Assembly: GCA_038234975.1 (NCBI GenBank)
Contig: JBBSUK010000014.1
Location: 1 to 39,417, forward strand
From: Schlegelella_A sp038234975
GTDB lineage: Bacteria; Pseudomonadota; Gammaproteobacteria; Burkholderiales; Burkholderiaceae_C
Direction of reading: 5' to 3'
DNA: 39,417 nt
Shown here: one piece after another, positions 29,135 to 36,807 of the stretch
Layout: every line of letters starts with the position of its first letter
Numbering within the stretch: position 1 is the first letter of the stretch
Notes under the pieces: model-generated
Told to the model about the DNA's origin: nothing
Databases searched by the model: none
What the model saw: only the letters and a program-made list of their open reading frames with translations
Program-made: the position numbers and the translations under genes

Positions 29135-29322
29135 CAACCGCCCTGAGTGGGTTCCGGTCCCGGCGGGCGACCAACGTCTTCGGCGTTGGTACCGGCCGGC
29201 AGCTCATCGTCTTCGATGACCTCCAAGATCGTTTGGACGTGGGCTGCGAAACCCTTTATCTGTTCCAGATTGGCATTTGCAGTCTTGACGAGCTTCTTGA
29301 TGTCGTCACGTGTCAGAGACAT
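29134..29322 (-). CDS. 62-residue protein coupled to the subtilase, unknown
   Basis: Begins MSLTRDDIKKLVKTANANLE. Residues 4-40 can form one amphipathic helix; the tail (about 41-62) is acidic, then Pro/Gly-rich, ending PEPTQGG. There is no signal peptide or transmembrane segment. AAGGAGAGAG is placed six bases before ATG 29322, which fixes this start over an in-frame ATG at 29337 that would put the binding site inside the gene. It starts 11 bp after the kinase stop, and its stop is shared with the protease start (TGATG), so it should be made in step with the protease. It may be a protease substrate, inhibitor or chaperone; none is proven. Confidence 0.75.
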   Translation of the reverse strand: MSLTRDDIKKLVKTANANLEQIKGFAAHVQTILEVIEDDELPAGTNAEDVGRPPGPEPTQGG

Positions 29323-29324
29323 TG

Positions 29325-29334
29325 CTCTCTCCTT
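29325..29334 (-). promoter_or_regulatory. Ribosome binding site of the 62-residue protein gene
   Basis: AAGGAGAGAG on the minus strand, with GGAG six bases before ATG 29322. It touches the kinase stop codon (29334-29336), so kinase translation ends exactly where the next ribosome would load. It is among the strongest binding sites in the window and suggests high production of the small protein. Confidence 0.7.
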
Positions 29335-32021
29335 CATAAGAAGTAGCTCCTCGCGGCGTCACGTTGAGCATCGGTTGCAGAAAACGGGGGCGCTTGGTCA
29401 GACTCGTCACCCCAGGCCCGTCGCACTTTCAACATCGCAACGGAACGTAGCCGTTCCGCTTCCCGCCAGTGACCGAGGCGTTGGTGCGATAGGGCCTGGT
29501 TCAGTCGAAACAGCGCTATGAGCGGGTGATCAGAGCCGAGCTCAGCCGCCAATTCCGGCTCGGCACGTTCGAAAAATGCCAGTGCGGAGGCGTCATCGCC
29601 ATCTCTTTGACTTGCGATCCCGAGCAAGATCAAGGACGTGCCTCGCTGTCCCCACGAGCGGACAGCTTGCAAGTCGTAGGCCACCCGCGCCCACTGTCGC
29701 GCCTGTGTCACTTCGGACATCAGGAGGGAGCACTCGGACAGGGCGATAGCTGCCGAGACGCGCAAGATCGGGCTGTTGTCCGGATCAACCGCCACGCTGG
29801 CGACTGCTTCTCGTGCCGATCGATAGCCCGCAAGGTCGCCCGACGCCGCCATCACGCGTGCGGCCTCGATTCGAGCCCTGACTTGTGAGGGCAACGCGGA
29901 TGGAACGAGTGCAGCAGCTTGAAGCTCCGGGAGCAAGCCCCTTGCCTGGTCGAGACGGTCGGTTCTGAGGTAGAGCCTTGCACGCAGCGTCAACAGAAAA
30001 GAGCAAAACGAGTGAGTCTTGCCGAGTACGGCGGCGCAGTCGCCACGCAGTTCTTCAGACAGTTGCTTGGCGCGCACATAGCGCCCAGCCTGGAAGTACA
30101 GGCTGAAGCGAATGATCCGGAGTTCCAGTCGATCCTCAGGTGTTGCCTTCGAGCTCGCGCCCTCGGTGAGGAGCGCCGCTTCGATCCTGTCAATGGCCTC
30201 GTCGTAGCGTACCGTCGCACCATAGAGGTCAGCCAGCCCGCGCTGGGCCTGAATAGCCTCCGAACTCCCATGACCATGCACGGTTTCCAACGCAACGATG
30301 GCGTTCTTCATCTCCGCCTCGCTTCGCTGTACCTCGCCGATGCCTCGAAGCGCCCATGCATGGACGTACAGCATCCGCGCCGCCAGTGAGGCATCGGGCG
30401 CGTCCGTCTTTGCTGCCTCCAGTGCTTGGTTGATCAGCGCGGCGGCTCGGGCCGGCCGATCGAGACGATAAGCCGTGTACGAACCTTCCACCAGTGCGCG
30501 GATGAGTCCCGGCGCGTCACCGGCCGCGCGATGAGCGCTTGCAAGTCGATCGAGCGTCCTTTCGGCGAGCGCAAGCTGTCCCGCGTTGTCCTGTAGGTGG
30601 TAGATGCTCTCCAGCACTTGAGCCAGCAGCTCGGGTTGCTCCTTGAGCGCCGCGCCGGCCCTTTCGCTCGCGGTTTCGAGCACCTGACGCGCACTAGGTT
30701 CGTTGCCGTCGACCTTCTCGGGGTCGGCGACCTTGAACAATCCGATCATGAAGTCTCGCGCCGCTGCCGCAGCGCGAGTCTCCTCTCGTGCGCGCGTCGC
30801 CGACAACAGCGCCAGGACCGCGAAGACGACGAGCAGGGTCGCGGCCGTCGCGGTCGACGCCACCGCCAGGCGATGGCGGCGAACGAAGCGATCGGCGCGG
30901 TACCACGCTCCCGGCACGCGAGCTTCAACCGTGTCGCAGGCAGCCCACCGATCGAGGTCGCGGCGCATGGCCTCCGCAGACGAGTAGCGAGCGTCGGGAG
31001 TCTTCGCGATCGCCTTCAGGACGATCGCATCGAGATCGCGATCGATGTGCTTCGCATCGATCTTCACGCGGCTCGGCGGTCGCGGCTCGACATACAGGAC
31101 GGCATCTTCGAATCGGGCGAGCGACCCCTTCTGCGGCTCGAAGGGTGTCGCGCCGGCCAGCAGCTCGTAGAGCACGATGCCGAGCGAGTAGACATCGCTC
31201 GCCGTGGTCAGCGGCGCGCCGTTGAACTGCTCGGGGCTCGCATATGTCAGCGTCATCGGCCTGCCGTGGCGGCGTGTCAGGTCGGTGTCGGCCTGTGACT
31301 CCGCGACTAGCTTGGCGATTCCGAAGTCGAGGAGCTTGACCGTGCCGTCGGTCGAGACCAGGATGTTCGACGGTTTCAGGTCACGGTGGATCACCAGGTT
31401 CGAGTGGGCATGCTCGACCGCAAGCAGAACCTGTCGGAAGATCGCAATTCGCCCCGCCACGTCGAGCCGTCGCTCATCGCACCACGCTGTTACCGGCAAG
31501 CCTTGCACGAGTTCGAGGGCGAGCCACGGTTGTCCGCGCGGCGTCACGCCCGCGTCGTGAAGGGCTGCGATGTTCGAGTGGGCCAGACGCGCCAGGATGT
31601 CGCGCTCGCGACGAAAGCGCTCGGCGAATGAATCGCGATGGGGGCCCGACGGGTGATCGAACAGCAGCTTGATCGCGACCTGCCGGAAAAAGGCACCGTC
31701 GACGCGCTCGGCGAGCCATACATCGGCCATTCCACCCGAACCAAGGGGGCCGAGCAGCCGGTACGGGCCGACGAGCTCGCCCTCGCCGCGGTCTCGAACC
31801 ACGGCGCCCGGTCGCGCTTCGACCGCGCCCGGAAGCGATTGCAGAAAATCGGCCCGCGCCACGTAATCGCGGGCGGCCAGCATGCGGCGCAGGTCGGGCA
31901 ACTGGCGATGTTGCTGCCGCTCGAGGTCGACGAGCCAGCGTGCCAGCTCGTCGCTTTCGAGCGCGTCGGCTTGCTCGTACAGCGCCGACAGCTCCTGCCA
32001 GTCTCCCACCGTGTCGAGCAT
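29334..32021 (-). CDS. Membrane Ser/Thr protein kinase with C-terminal helical-repeat (TPR-like) domain
   Basis: 895 residues. The kinase domain covers about 86-360: glycine loop GPLGSGGMADVW, VAIK lysine K118, HRDLKPSN (H212-R213-D214), DFG at 232-234 and ASPEQ in place of APE; it should be active. A transmembrane helix follows at about 386-407. The remaining 480 residues are Ala/Leu-rich helical repeats with TPR character, probably a periplasmic sensor. The N-terminal 80 residues resemble the small helical leader found on sigma-linked kinases. ATG 32021 is preferred to TTG 32027. The divergent ECF sigma lies 485 bp away, and the 62-residue protein and subtilase follow directly. The 3' half is less GC-rich than the kinase domain. 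It is the likely activator of the neighbouring sigma factor. Confidence 0.92.
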   Translation of the reverse strand: MLDTVGDWQELSALYEQADALESDELARWLVDLERQQHRQLPDLRRMLAARDYVARADFLQSLPGAVEARPGAVVRDRGEGELVGPYRLLGPLGSGGMADVWLAERVDGAFFRQVAIKLLFDHPSGPHRDSFAERFRRERDILARLAHSNIAALHDAGVTPRGQPWLALELVQGLPVTAWCDERRLDVAGRIAIFRQVLLAVEHAHSNLVIHRDLKPSNILVSTDGTVKLLDFGIAKLVAESQADTDLTRRHGRPMTLTYASPEQFNGAPLTTASDVYSLGIVLYELLAGATPFEPQKGSLARFEDAVLYVEPRPPSRVKIDAKHIDRDLDAIVLKAIAKTPDARYSSAEAMRRDLDRWAACDTVEARVPGAWYRADRFVRRHRLAVASTATAATLLVVFAVLALLSATRAREETRAAAAARDFMIGLFKVADPEKVDGNEPSARQVLETASERAGAALKEQPELLAQVLESIYHLQDNAGQLALAERTLDRLASAHRAAGDAPGLIRALVEGSYTAYRLDRPARAAALINQALEAAKTDAPDASLAARMLYVHAWALRGIGEVQRSEAEMKNAIVALETVHGHGSSEAIQAQRGLADLYGATVRYDEAIDRIEAALLTEGASSKATPEDRLELRIIRFSLYFQAGRYVRAKQLSEELRGDCAAVLGKTHSFCSFLLTLRARLYLRTDRLDQARGLLPELQAAALVPSALPSQVRARIEAARVMAASGDLAGYRSAREAVASVAVDPDNSPILRVSAAIALSECSLLMSEVTQARQWARVAYDLQAVRSWGQRGTSLILLGIASQRDGDDASALAFFERAEPELAAELGSDHPLIALFRLNQALSHQRLGHWREAERLRSVAMLKVRRAWGDESDQAPPFSATDAQRDAARSYFL

Positions 32022-32053
32022 CCTCAACCCCGCTCCCCGACTGCGAGCGCGAG

Positions 32054-32082
32054 AGGATAGGCCTCGGGCAAGACGGCCGCAA
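32054..32082 (-). promoter_or_regulatory. Possible promoter of the kinase operon
   Basis: Reading the minus strand, TTGCGG (32077-32082) and TATCCT (32054-32059) are separated by 17 bp, and the kinase ATG is 32 bp further on. The spacing is ideal for sigma-70, but the hexamers match the consensus only at three and four of six positions. It might instead be recognised by the adjacent ECF sigma, whose promoter I do not know. Confidence 0.3.
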
Positions 32083-32108
32083 CGAATTTCGCGGGCCCCA
32101 TGGCCGGC

Positions 32109-32369
32109 TCAACGCGCGGCCGCCAGTGCCACGCGGTCGGCGGCGCGCGCCCCTTCGGCGGGCCGCCGACCCGTGGCCGGGGCATGGCTCGCGTCGGCGA
32201 GCACCGCGGCGGGGCGAAGGACGCCTGCGAAGGTGAACGCCCGGTCGTCCGCCGCGTGGCCGAAGACGAGCGCTGCCAAAGCGAGCGCAGCGGCGGCGGC
32301 TGTCGCGCCGGCGACGAAGCGCGAGGCGGGATGCACGAACCGGAAAGACGGTGCGGGATGCGGCTTCAT
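32109..32369 (-). CDS. Small membrane-anchored or secreted hypothetical protein
   Basis: 86 residues beginning MKPHPAPSFRFVHPASRFVAG. A hydrophobic segment (about 20-42, VAGATAAAAALALAALVFGH) is a signal anchor or signal peptide; the Ala/Arg-rich remainder looks unstructured. AGGA lies about eight bases before ATG 32369, giving a sensible start. It occupies the space between the kinase and the ECF sigma factor, on the kinase strand. Its C-terminal composition is biased and could be spurious, so existence is only moderately supported. No family recognised. Confidence 0.5.
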   Translation of the reverse strand: MKPHPAPSFRFVHPASRFVAGATAAAAALALAALVFGHAADDRAFTFAGVLRPAAVLADASHAPATGRRPAEGARAADRVALAAAR

Positions 32370-32505
32370 GACGGTGTCCTGGTTGGTAGGCGAAGAAGCA
32401 CCGCGATTCACGTCGGGTACCTCCACCGGGGCATACGCGATCGCGCTGGAAGACCGGACACCGCTCTGGACGGGGGAGCCGGCGATCGCTACGCTCGGTG
32501 CCGAG

Positions 32506-33129
32506 ATGCCTGCCGCCCCGACTGCTCCCCGACGCGAGGACTTGCCGCCGATCACGGTCCTTCTCCAGCTTGCAGCCGGCGGCGACCGCTCGGCGCTCGA
32601 TCAGGTCTACGCGTCCCTCTACCCCGACCTCAAGCGCATCGCCCGCTCCCGCCTGCGCCAGCAGGGCCGCGGCGACAGCATGGGCACGACAACGCTGCTG
32701 CATGAGAGCTTCATCCGCCTCGTCGGCGCCAAGGGCCTGCGGCTGGAAGACCGGCACCACTTCTTCGCCTACGCGGCGCGGTCGATGCGCAACATCATCA
32801 TCGACAGCGCCCGCGAGCACCTCGCCGCGCGCCGCGGCGGTGGTGCGGCGCACGAGACGCTCGGCGGCGACGCGGCGCTGCAGGTCGCCGACATGGGCCA
32901 GAGCGACGAGCTGATCCGGATCAGCGAAGCGCTGCTCGATCTCGAGAAAGTCGACCCGCAGCTCGCAGAGCTGGTCGACATGCGCTACTTCGGCGGCTAC
33001 ACCGAGAGCGAGATCGCGGCGCTGCGCGATGTCACCGAGCGGACGGTCCGCCGGCACTGGGACAAGGCACGCGCCTGGCTCTACCTCGCGCTGGGCGACA
33101 AGGCGTCATCGGGGCAGGCGTCCGACTGA
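32506..33129 (+). CDS. ECF-type RNA polymerase sigma factor, kinase-linked ECF43/TIGR02999-like
   Basis: 207 residues. Region 2 runs from about 16 to 95: ALDQVYASLYPDLKRIARSRL, then HESFIRLV and the -10-binding FFAYAARSMRNIIIDSAREH. Region 4 holds LVDMRYFGGYTESEIAALRDVTERTVRRHWDKARAWLY, a clear helix-turn-helix. The block that in ordinary ECF sigmas is acidic (D-A-E-D just before the Gln/His-Glu) reads MGTTTLLHES (59-68), with T61-T63 and no acid. In ECF43 sigmas such as Vibrio EcfP, loss of these acids keeps the sigma inactive until a partner kinase phosphorylates a threonine there. The nearby divergent kinase fits that role. No anti-sigma gene is adjacent. The ATG at 32506 is the most likely start. 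Confidence 0.92.
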   Translation: MPAAPTAPRREDLPPITVLLQLAAGGDRSALDQVYASLYPDLKRIARSRLRQQGRGDSMGTTTLLHESFIRLVGAKGLRLEDRHHFFAYAARSMRNIIIDSAREHLAARRGGGAAHETLGGDAALQVADMGQSDELIRISEALLDLEKVDPQLAELVDMRYFGGYTESEIAALRDVTERTVRRHWDKARAWLYLALGDKASSGQASD

Positions 33130-33269
33130 CGCAGGAAGCCGTCGAGCCAGACGCCCAGCGGCACGTCGGCCGGCCAGCCCTCGCGAACGTCGAGACCGCG
33201 GTCGAGTTCCCAGGTCGAGTCGAACCAGCCGGGACCCCGGGACATCGACGGATCGGCGAGGTATGCCAT
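33081..33269 (-). CDS. Small hypothetical protein, convergent with the ECF sigma gene
   Basis: 62 residues beginning MAYLADPSMSRGPGWFDSTW, rich in Trp, Asp, Gly and Pro, with the sequence LGVWLDGFLRQSD near the end. The composition is unlike random antisense translation in this GC-rich DNA, and the Trp content looks like a small folded domain. It overlaps the sigma gene's last 49 bp tail to tail. No good ribosome binding site is visible before ATG 33269, so the call is tentative. No family recognised. Confidence 0.45.
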   Translation of the reverse strand: MAYLADPSMSRGPGWFDSTWELDRGLDVREGWPADVPLGVWLDGFLRQSDACPDDALSPSAR

Positions 33270-33396
33270 GGTGATTTCGGGAGCGGGTTTGGATGCCGCC
33301 AGTCTCGGCAGCAGCCCTGCCCGCCGCCATCCCGCGAAGGGCCGCTTGCCGGGGGCGCCCCTGCCACCCCCCGCACGTGTGCCCCTCGCTATCGCG

Positions 33397-34311
33397 TCAC
33401 TCCGGGATCACGCTCACCTCGACGGCCATGCTCTGCCCGCGCCCGCCCAGGATCACGCCGCGCAGCGGTACGACGTCGGCGAAGTCGCAGCCCCAGGCCA
33501 GCGTGAGGTGGCGGCGGTCGGCGAGCGTGTCGTTGGTCGGGTCGAACTCGACCCAGCCGTGCCCCGGTGCCCAGGCGGCGATCCAGGCGTGCGAAGTGTC
33601 GGCCCCGAGCAGGCGCTGCTGGCCCGCAGGGGGATTGGTGCGCAGGTAACCCGACGTGTAGCGTGCCGGCAGACCGTGACCGCGCAGGCAGGCGAGCATG
33701 ACGTGCGCGAAGTCCTGGCAGACGCCACGGCGCTGTTCGAGCACCTCGTCGACCTGCGTCGTCACCGTCGTCGCGCCCGGCTCGAAGGCGAAGTCGGCGT
33801 GGATGCGGTGCATCAGCTCGGTCGTCGCCTCGAGCCAGTCGCGCCCGGCGCGCAAGCTCGGCGCAGCGTAGGCCCGCGCGGCTTCGGACCACGGAACGAG
33901 CACGCTCGCCTCGCACAGCCGCGCCGCGAGAAGGCCTCCGCTCGCCGGGTGGCCGCGTACGGCGTCGCGCACGGCCTCCCAGCTCGGCGCGGCGGCACCT
34001 GCGGGCAACGCCGGCGGACGGTCGCCGACCTCGACCTGCGCACGCATCACGACCTTCAGCAACGGGTGCGGCCCGTGCAGCGCGAAGTGGGTGACGCCGT
34101 TGCCGAACGAATCACGCTCGTCGCGGCGCTCGTCGGTCGCCGGGTCGATGGCGATCTCGTGCGACGCGACGTGCTGCCACGGCAGCTCGCGCGGCGTGAG
34201 ATGGGCGAGCTGCCACGACTGCGACACGGCGATGCGGTAGGCATAGCGCGTCTCGTGGACGACCGTGTAGCGGTCGCGCCCCGGCATCGACGCGGCTGCA
34301 GTCCCGCTCAT
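33397..34311 (-). CDS. Transglutaminase-like protease family protein of the Anbu-associated cluster
   Basis: 304 residues. A beta-rich N-terminal domain (YTVVHETRYAYRIAVSQSW, LTPREL) is typical of bacterial transglutaminase-like proteins and precedes the catalytic core. The triad is C198 in RRGVCQDFAH, H241 in DTSHAWIAAW and D257 in EFDPTND. The C-terminus has AWGCDFADVVPLRGVI and GRGQSMAVEVSV, family features. Probably cytoplasmic, with peptidase or amide-forming chemistry. ATG 34311 overlaps the stop of the ATP-grasp/alpha-E gene (ATGA). Homologues normally lie next to Anbu; here Anbu is at 6095-6922. Confidence 0.93.
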   Translation of the reverse strand: MSGTAAASMPGRDRYTVVHETRYAYRIAVSQSWQLAHLTPRELPWQHVASHEIAIDPATDERRDERDSFGNGVTHFALHGPHPLLKVVMRAQVEVGDRPPALPAGAAAPSWEAVRDAVRGHPASGGLLAARLCEASVLVPWSEAARAYAAPSLRAGRDWLEATTELMHRIHADFAFEPGATTVTTQVDEVLEQRRGVCQDFAHVMLACLRGHGLPARYTSGYLRTNPPAGQQRLLGADTSHAWIAAWAPGHGWVEFDPTNDTLADRRHLTLAWGCDFADVVPLRGVILGGRGQSMAVEVSVIPE

Positions 34312-36782
34312 GCGGCGAGCGACAGCACGCTGCGCGGGCTCGCGTGCGAGAAGAACTTCAGCGACACGTCGTCGGACACGCGGTGCGCGGCGAGCAACAG
34401 CGCCTCGACAGTTCCGGCAAGCCGCTCGCTCTCGGGGTCGAGGTCGGCGGCGACCAGCGCATTCAGCTCCGCGTGCGCCGGGCCGAGCGTGTCGGAGGCG
34501 AAGCGCCCGTGCATCTGCTCCAGTCGCGCGATGTCGGCGGCGAGGTGGCGGGCCGAGAAGGCGAGCGAGCGCGGGTTGGCGTCGTCGCGCACGACCATGT
34601 CGAGCACCGGCAGCCACTCCGGTGCGGCGAGGTAGCGCGAGCGGTAGGTGATGCCGGAATCGGCGAGATCGAGCAGCCAGTCGAGGTCGTGGCTGCGGCC
34701 CTCGCCGATCGCCACGAGCAGCGCCTGCGCCATCGTCGACAGCCGCTCGATGCGCCGACCCATCGCCAGGAAGCGCCAGTCGACGCCGCGCGTCATGCCG
34801 TCGAGGACGAAGCCCGACAGCGTCACCATCGCCGCCAGCGCCCGGTCGAGCCAGACGAGCGTGTTCGGGAGCGACGGCTCGCGCCGGAACACCGCATCGG
34901 CGAGCAGCCGGTTGAGCGCACGCCAGTGGTCGTTCGACATGCGCTCGCGCAGCGTGAACGCCACCCGCGAGAGCTGCCCGAGCCGCTGGTGGAGGGTGCC
35001 GTCCGTGTGGGTCGCGGAGCGGCGCAGCAGCCGCGCGACGTTGCGCGTCGAGTCAACCAGGCCGAGCCGCTTCGCGAGCACCCAGTCGGGCTGGACGCCG
35101 GCCCTGGGCGCCGTCCCTTCCTCAAGGATGCGGGCAAGCGAGACACGCAGCAGCCGCACCGAGGCGTCGCAGCGCTCGCCGTAGCGGCCGAACCAGAACA
35201 GGCTCTCGGCGGCGCGCGACGGCACGGTCGCGTCGGCGTCGACGAGCTGTTCGGCCGACACCGTCTGCGACAGCAGCGAGAACGACGCATTCACCGGCGC
35301 ATCCGAGAGCACCCAGGTGTCCTTCGAGCGGCCGCCGCGCTGCATGGCGATGACGCGCGAGTCGGCGTCGCCCGCCACGCGGGTCAGCCCGCCGGGCATG
35401 ACGCGCCAGCCGCTCGCAGTGGCGATCGCGAACACGCGCAGGCCGACGGTGTGGGCGGCGAAGGCGTCGCCGCCGCCCGCGCTTCGCGGCTCGAGCACCG
35501 GCGCCTGCGAGACGTGCACCCACTCCTGCGCCACGTAGTGCTGCGGGCGCAGCGCGATCCGTGCACGCAGCGCCTCGCGATCGGCCTGCGACAGGTCCTC
35601 GACGACGATCGGACGCTCGGTCGGCGAGCGCTCGAGCGGCTTGACGATGAGCCGTTCCGGCCGCCGCCAGGCGTCGGCGAACGCCGCCGGCTCGCCGAGC
35701 CACCAGGTCGCCACCGAGGGCAGCTGCAGGTCCTCGCCGAGCATGCGGCGCGCCAGCTTCGGCAGGTAGCCCAGCAGCGCGCCCGACTCGAGCACGCCCG
35801 AGCCGAGCGCGTTGGCGAGGAGCACGTGGCCGCGGCGCGCGCTCTCCATCAGCCCCGGCACGCCGAGCGCGGAATCGGAGCGCAGCTCGAGCGGGTCGCA
35901 GTAGTCGTCGTCCTGGCGCCGGACGATCGCGTGCACGCGCTCGAGGCCGCCGATCGTCTTCAGCCAGACGCGGTCGTCGCGCACCGTGAGGTCCGACCCC
36001 TCGACGAGCGCGAAGCCGAGGTAGCGTGCGATCAGCGCGTGCTCGAAGTAGGTCTCGTTGTAGGGGCCCGGCGTGAGCAGCGCGATGCGCGGCGGCCCGC
36101 GCTCGCCGGCGTCGCGCGGCGCCCAGCGGACCAGCGCCGTGCGCAGCGCGTCGAAGAAGTCGGCGAGGTGCTGCACCGGCAGCGAACGGAACATCTGCGG
36201 GAACACACGCGAGACGACGAGCCGGTTCTCGAGCGCGTAGCCCGACCCCGACGGCGCCTGCGTGCGGTCACCGACGACCCACCAGCTGCCGTCGGGCGCG
36301 CGGGCGAGATCAGCGGCGTAATGCAACAGGTGCCTGCCGCCGGCGGGCACCACGCCGACCGCCGGGCCGAGGAAGCCGCGGTGGCCGAACACCACCGGCG
36401 GCGGGATGGCGCCGCTGCGCAGCAGCGACTGCTGGCCGTAGAGGTCGGCGAGCACCTTGTCGAGCAGGTCGGCGCGCTGGGCGATGCCGCCTTCGATCGC
36501 GCGCCAGTCGTCGGCGGGAAGCAGCAGCGGGATCGGATCAACCTCCCACGGCCGGTTGGCGCCCATCGCGTCGGCGTAGACGTTGTAGGTGATGCCCTGC
36601 TCGCGGATCTGGCGCTCGGTGAGCGACAGCGCGTCGCCGACGTCGCGTTCGCCGCGTTCGCCGCGCTCGACCAGCGCCTCGACGAACGACGCCCAGTGCT
36701 GCCGCGGCGACCCGGGGGCGGCGAGCAACTCGTCGTAGCGGTCGTCGAGCGCGGCGTAGCCGGCGAGGAGGCGGCTCAGCAT
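34308..36782 (-). CDS. Circularly permuted ATP-grasp protein fused to alpha-E domain
   Basis: 824 residues. The N-terminal two thirds (about 1-480) is the circularly permuted ATP-grasp (DUF404/DUF407) unit, with RQIREQGITYNVYAD, LTPGPYNETYFEHALIARYLG, ANALGSGVLES, the lysine-bearing RLIVKPLERS, and AQEWVHVSQAPV. The C-terminal third (about 500-824) is the all-helical alpha-E domain (DUF403), starting RAAESLFWFGRYGERCDASVRLLR. In many bacteria these are two separate genes; here they are one chain. Comparative-genomics work predicts an amide-ligase (peptide-forming) activity acting with transglutaminases and Anbu, but no product is known to me. It begins 25 bp after the DUF2126 gene and overlaps the next gene. 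Confidence 0.93.
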   Translation of the reverse strand: MLSRLLAGYAALDDRYDELLAAPGSPRQHWASFVEALVERGERGERDVGDALSLTERQIREQGITYNVYADAMGANRPWEVDPIPLLLPADDWRAIEGGIAQRADLLDKVLADLYGQQSLLRSGAIPPPVVFGHRGFLGPAVGVVPAGGRHLLHYAADLARAPDGSWWVVGDRTQAPSGSGYALENRLVVSRVFPQMFRSLPVQHLADFFDALRTALVRWAPRDAGERGPPRIALLTPGPYNETYFEHALIARYLGFALVEGSDLTVRDDRVWLKTIGGLERVHAIVRRQDDDYCDPLELRSDSALGVPGLMESARRGHVLLANALGSGVLESGALLGYLPKLARRMLGEDLQLPSVATWWLGEPAAFADAWRRPERLIVKPLERSPTERPIVVEDLSQADREALRARIALRPQHYVAQEWVHVSQAPVLEPRSAGGGDAFAAHTVGLRVFAIATASGWRVMPGGLTRVAGDADSRVIAMQRGGRSKDTWVLSDAPVNASFSLLSQTVSAEQLVDADATVPSRAAESLFWFGRYGERCDASVRLLRVSLARILEEGTAPRAGVQPDWVLAKRLGLVDSTRNVARLLRRSATHTDGTLHQRLGQLSRVAFTLRERMSNDHWRALNRLLADAVFRREPSLPNTLVWLDRALAAMVTLSGFVLDGMTRGVDWRFLAMGRRIERLSTMAQALLVAIGEGRSHDLDWLLDLADSGITYRSRYLAAPEWLPVLDMVVRDDANPRSLAFSARHLAADIARLEQMHGRFASDTLGPAHAELNALVAADLDPESERLAGTVEALLLAAHRVSDDVSLKFFSHASPRSVLSLAA

Positions 36783-36807
36783 CGCGCCCGGCGCCGCGAA
36801 GGGTCGC

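Noticed and set aside
29323..29337. ATG at 29337 as start of the 62-residue protein
   Set aside because: It would place the strong AAGGAGAGAG binding site inside the gene; ATG 29322 has ideal spacing.
32436..32489. Two GCGATCGC palindromes 45 bp apart upstream of the sigma gene
   Set aside because: Such octamers are expected by chance in DNA this GC-rich, and neither is placed like a promoter element or operator pair.
33270..33396. Possible regulatory content of the gap between the small convergent gene and the transglutaminase gene
   Set aside because: GC-rich with a GGGGCGCCCC palindrome but no hairpin with loop, T-run or promoter-like hexamers.
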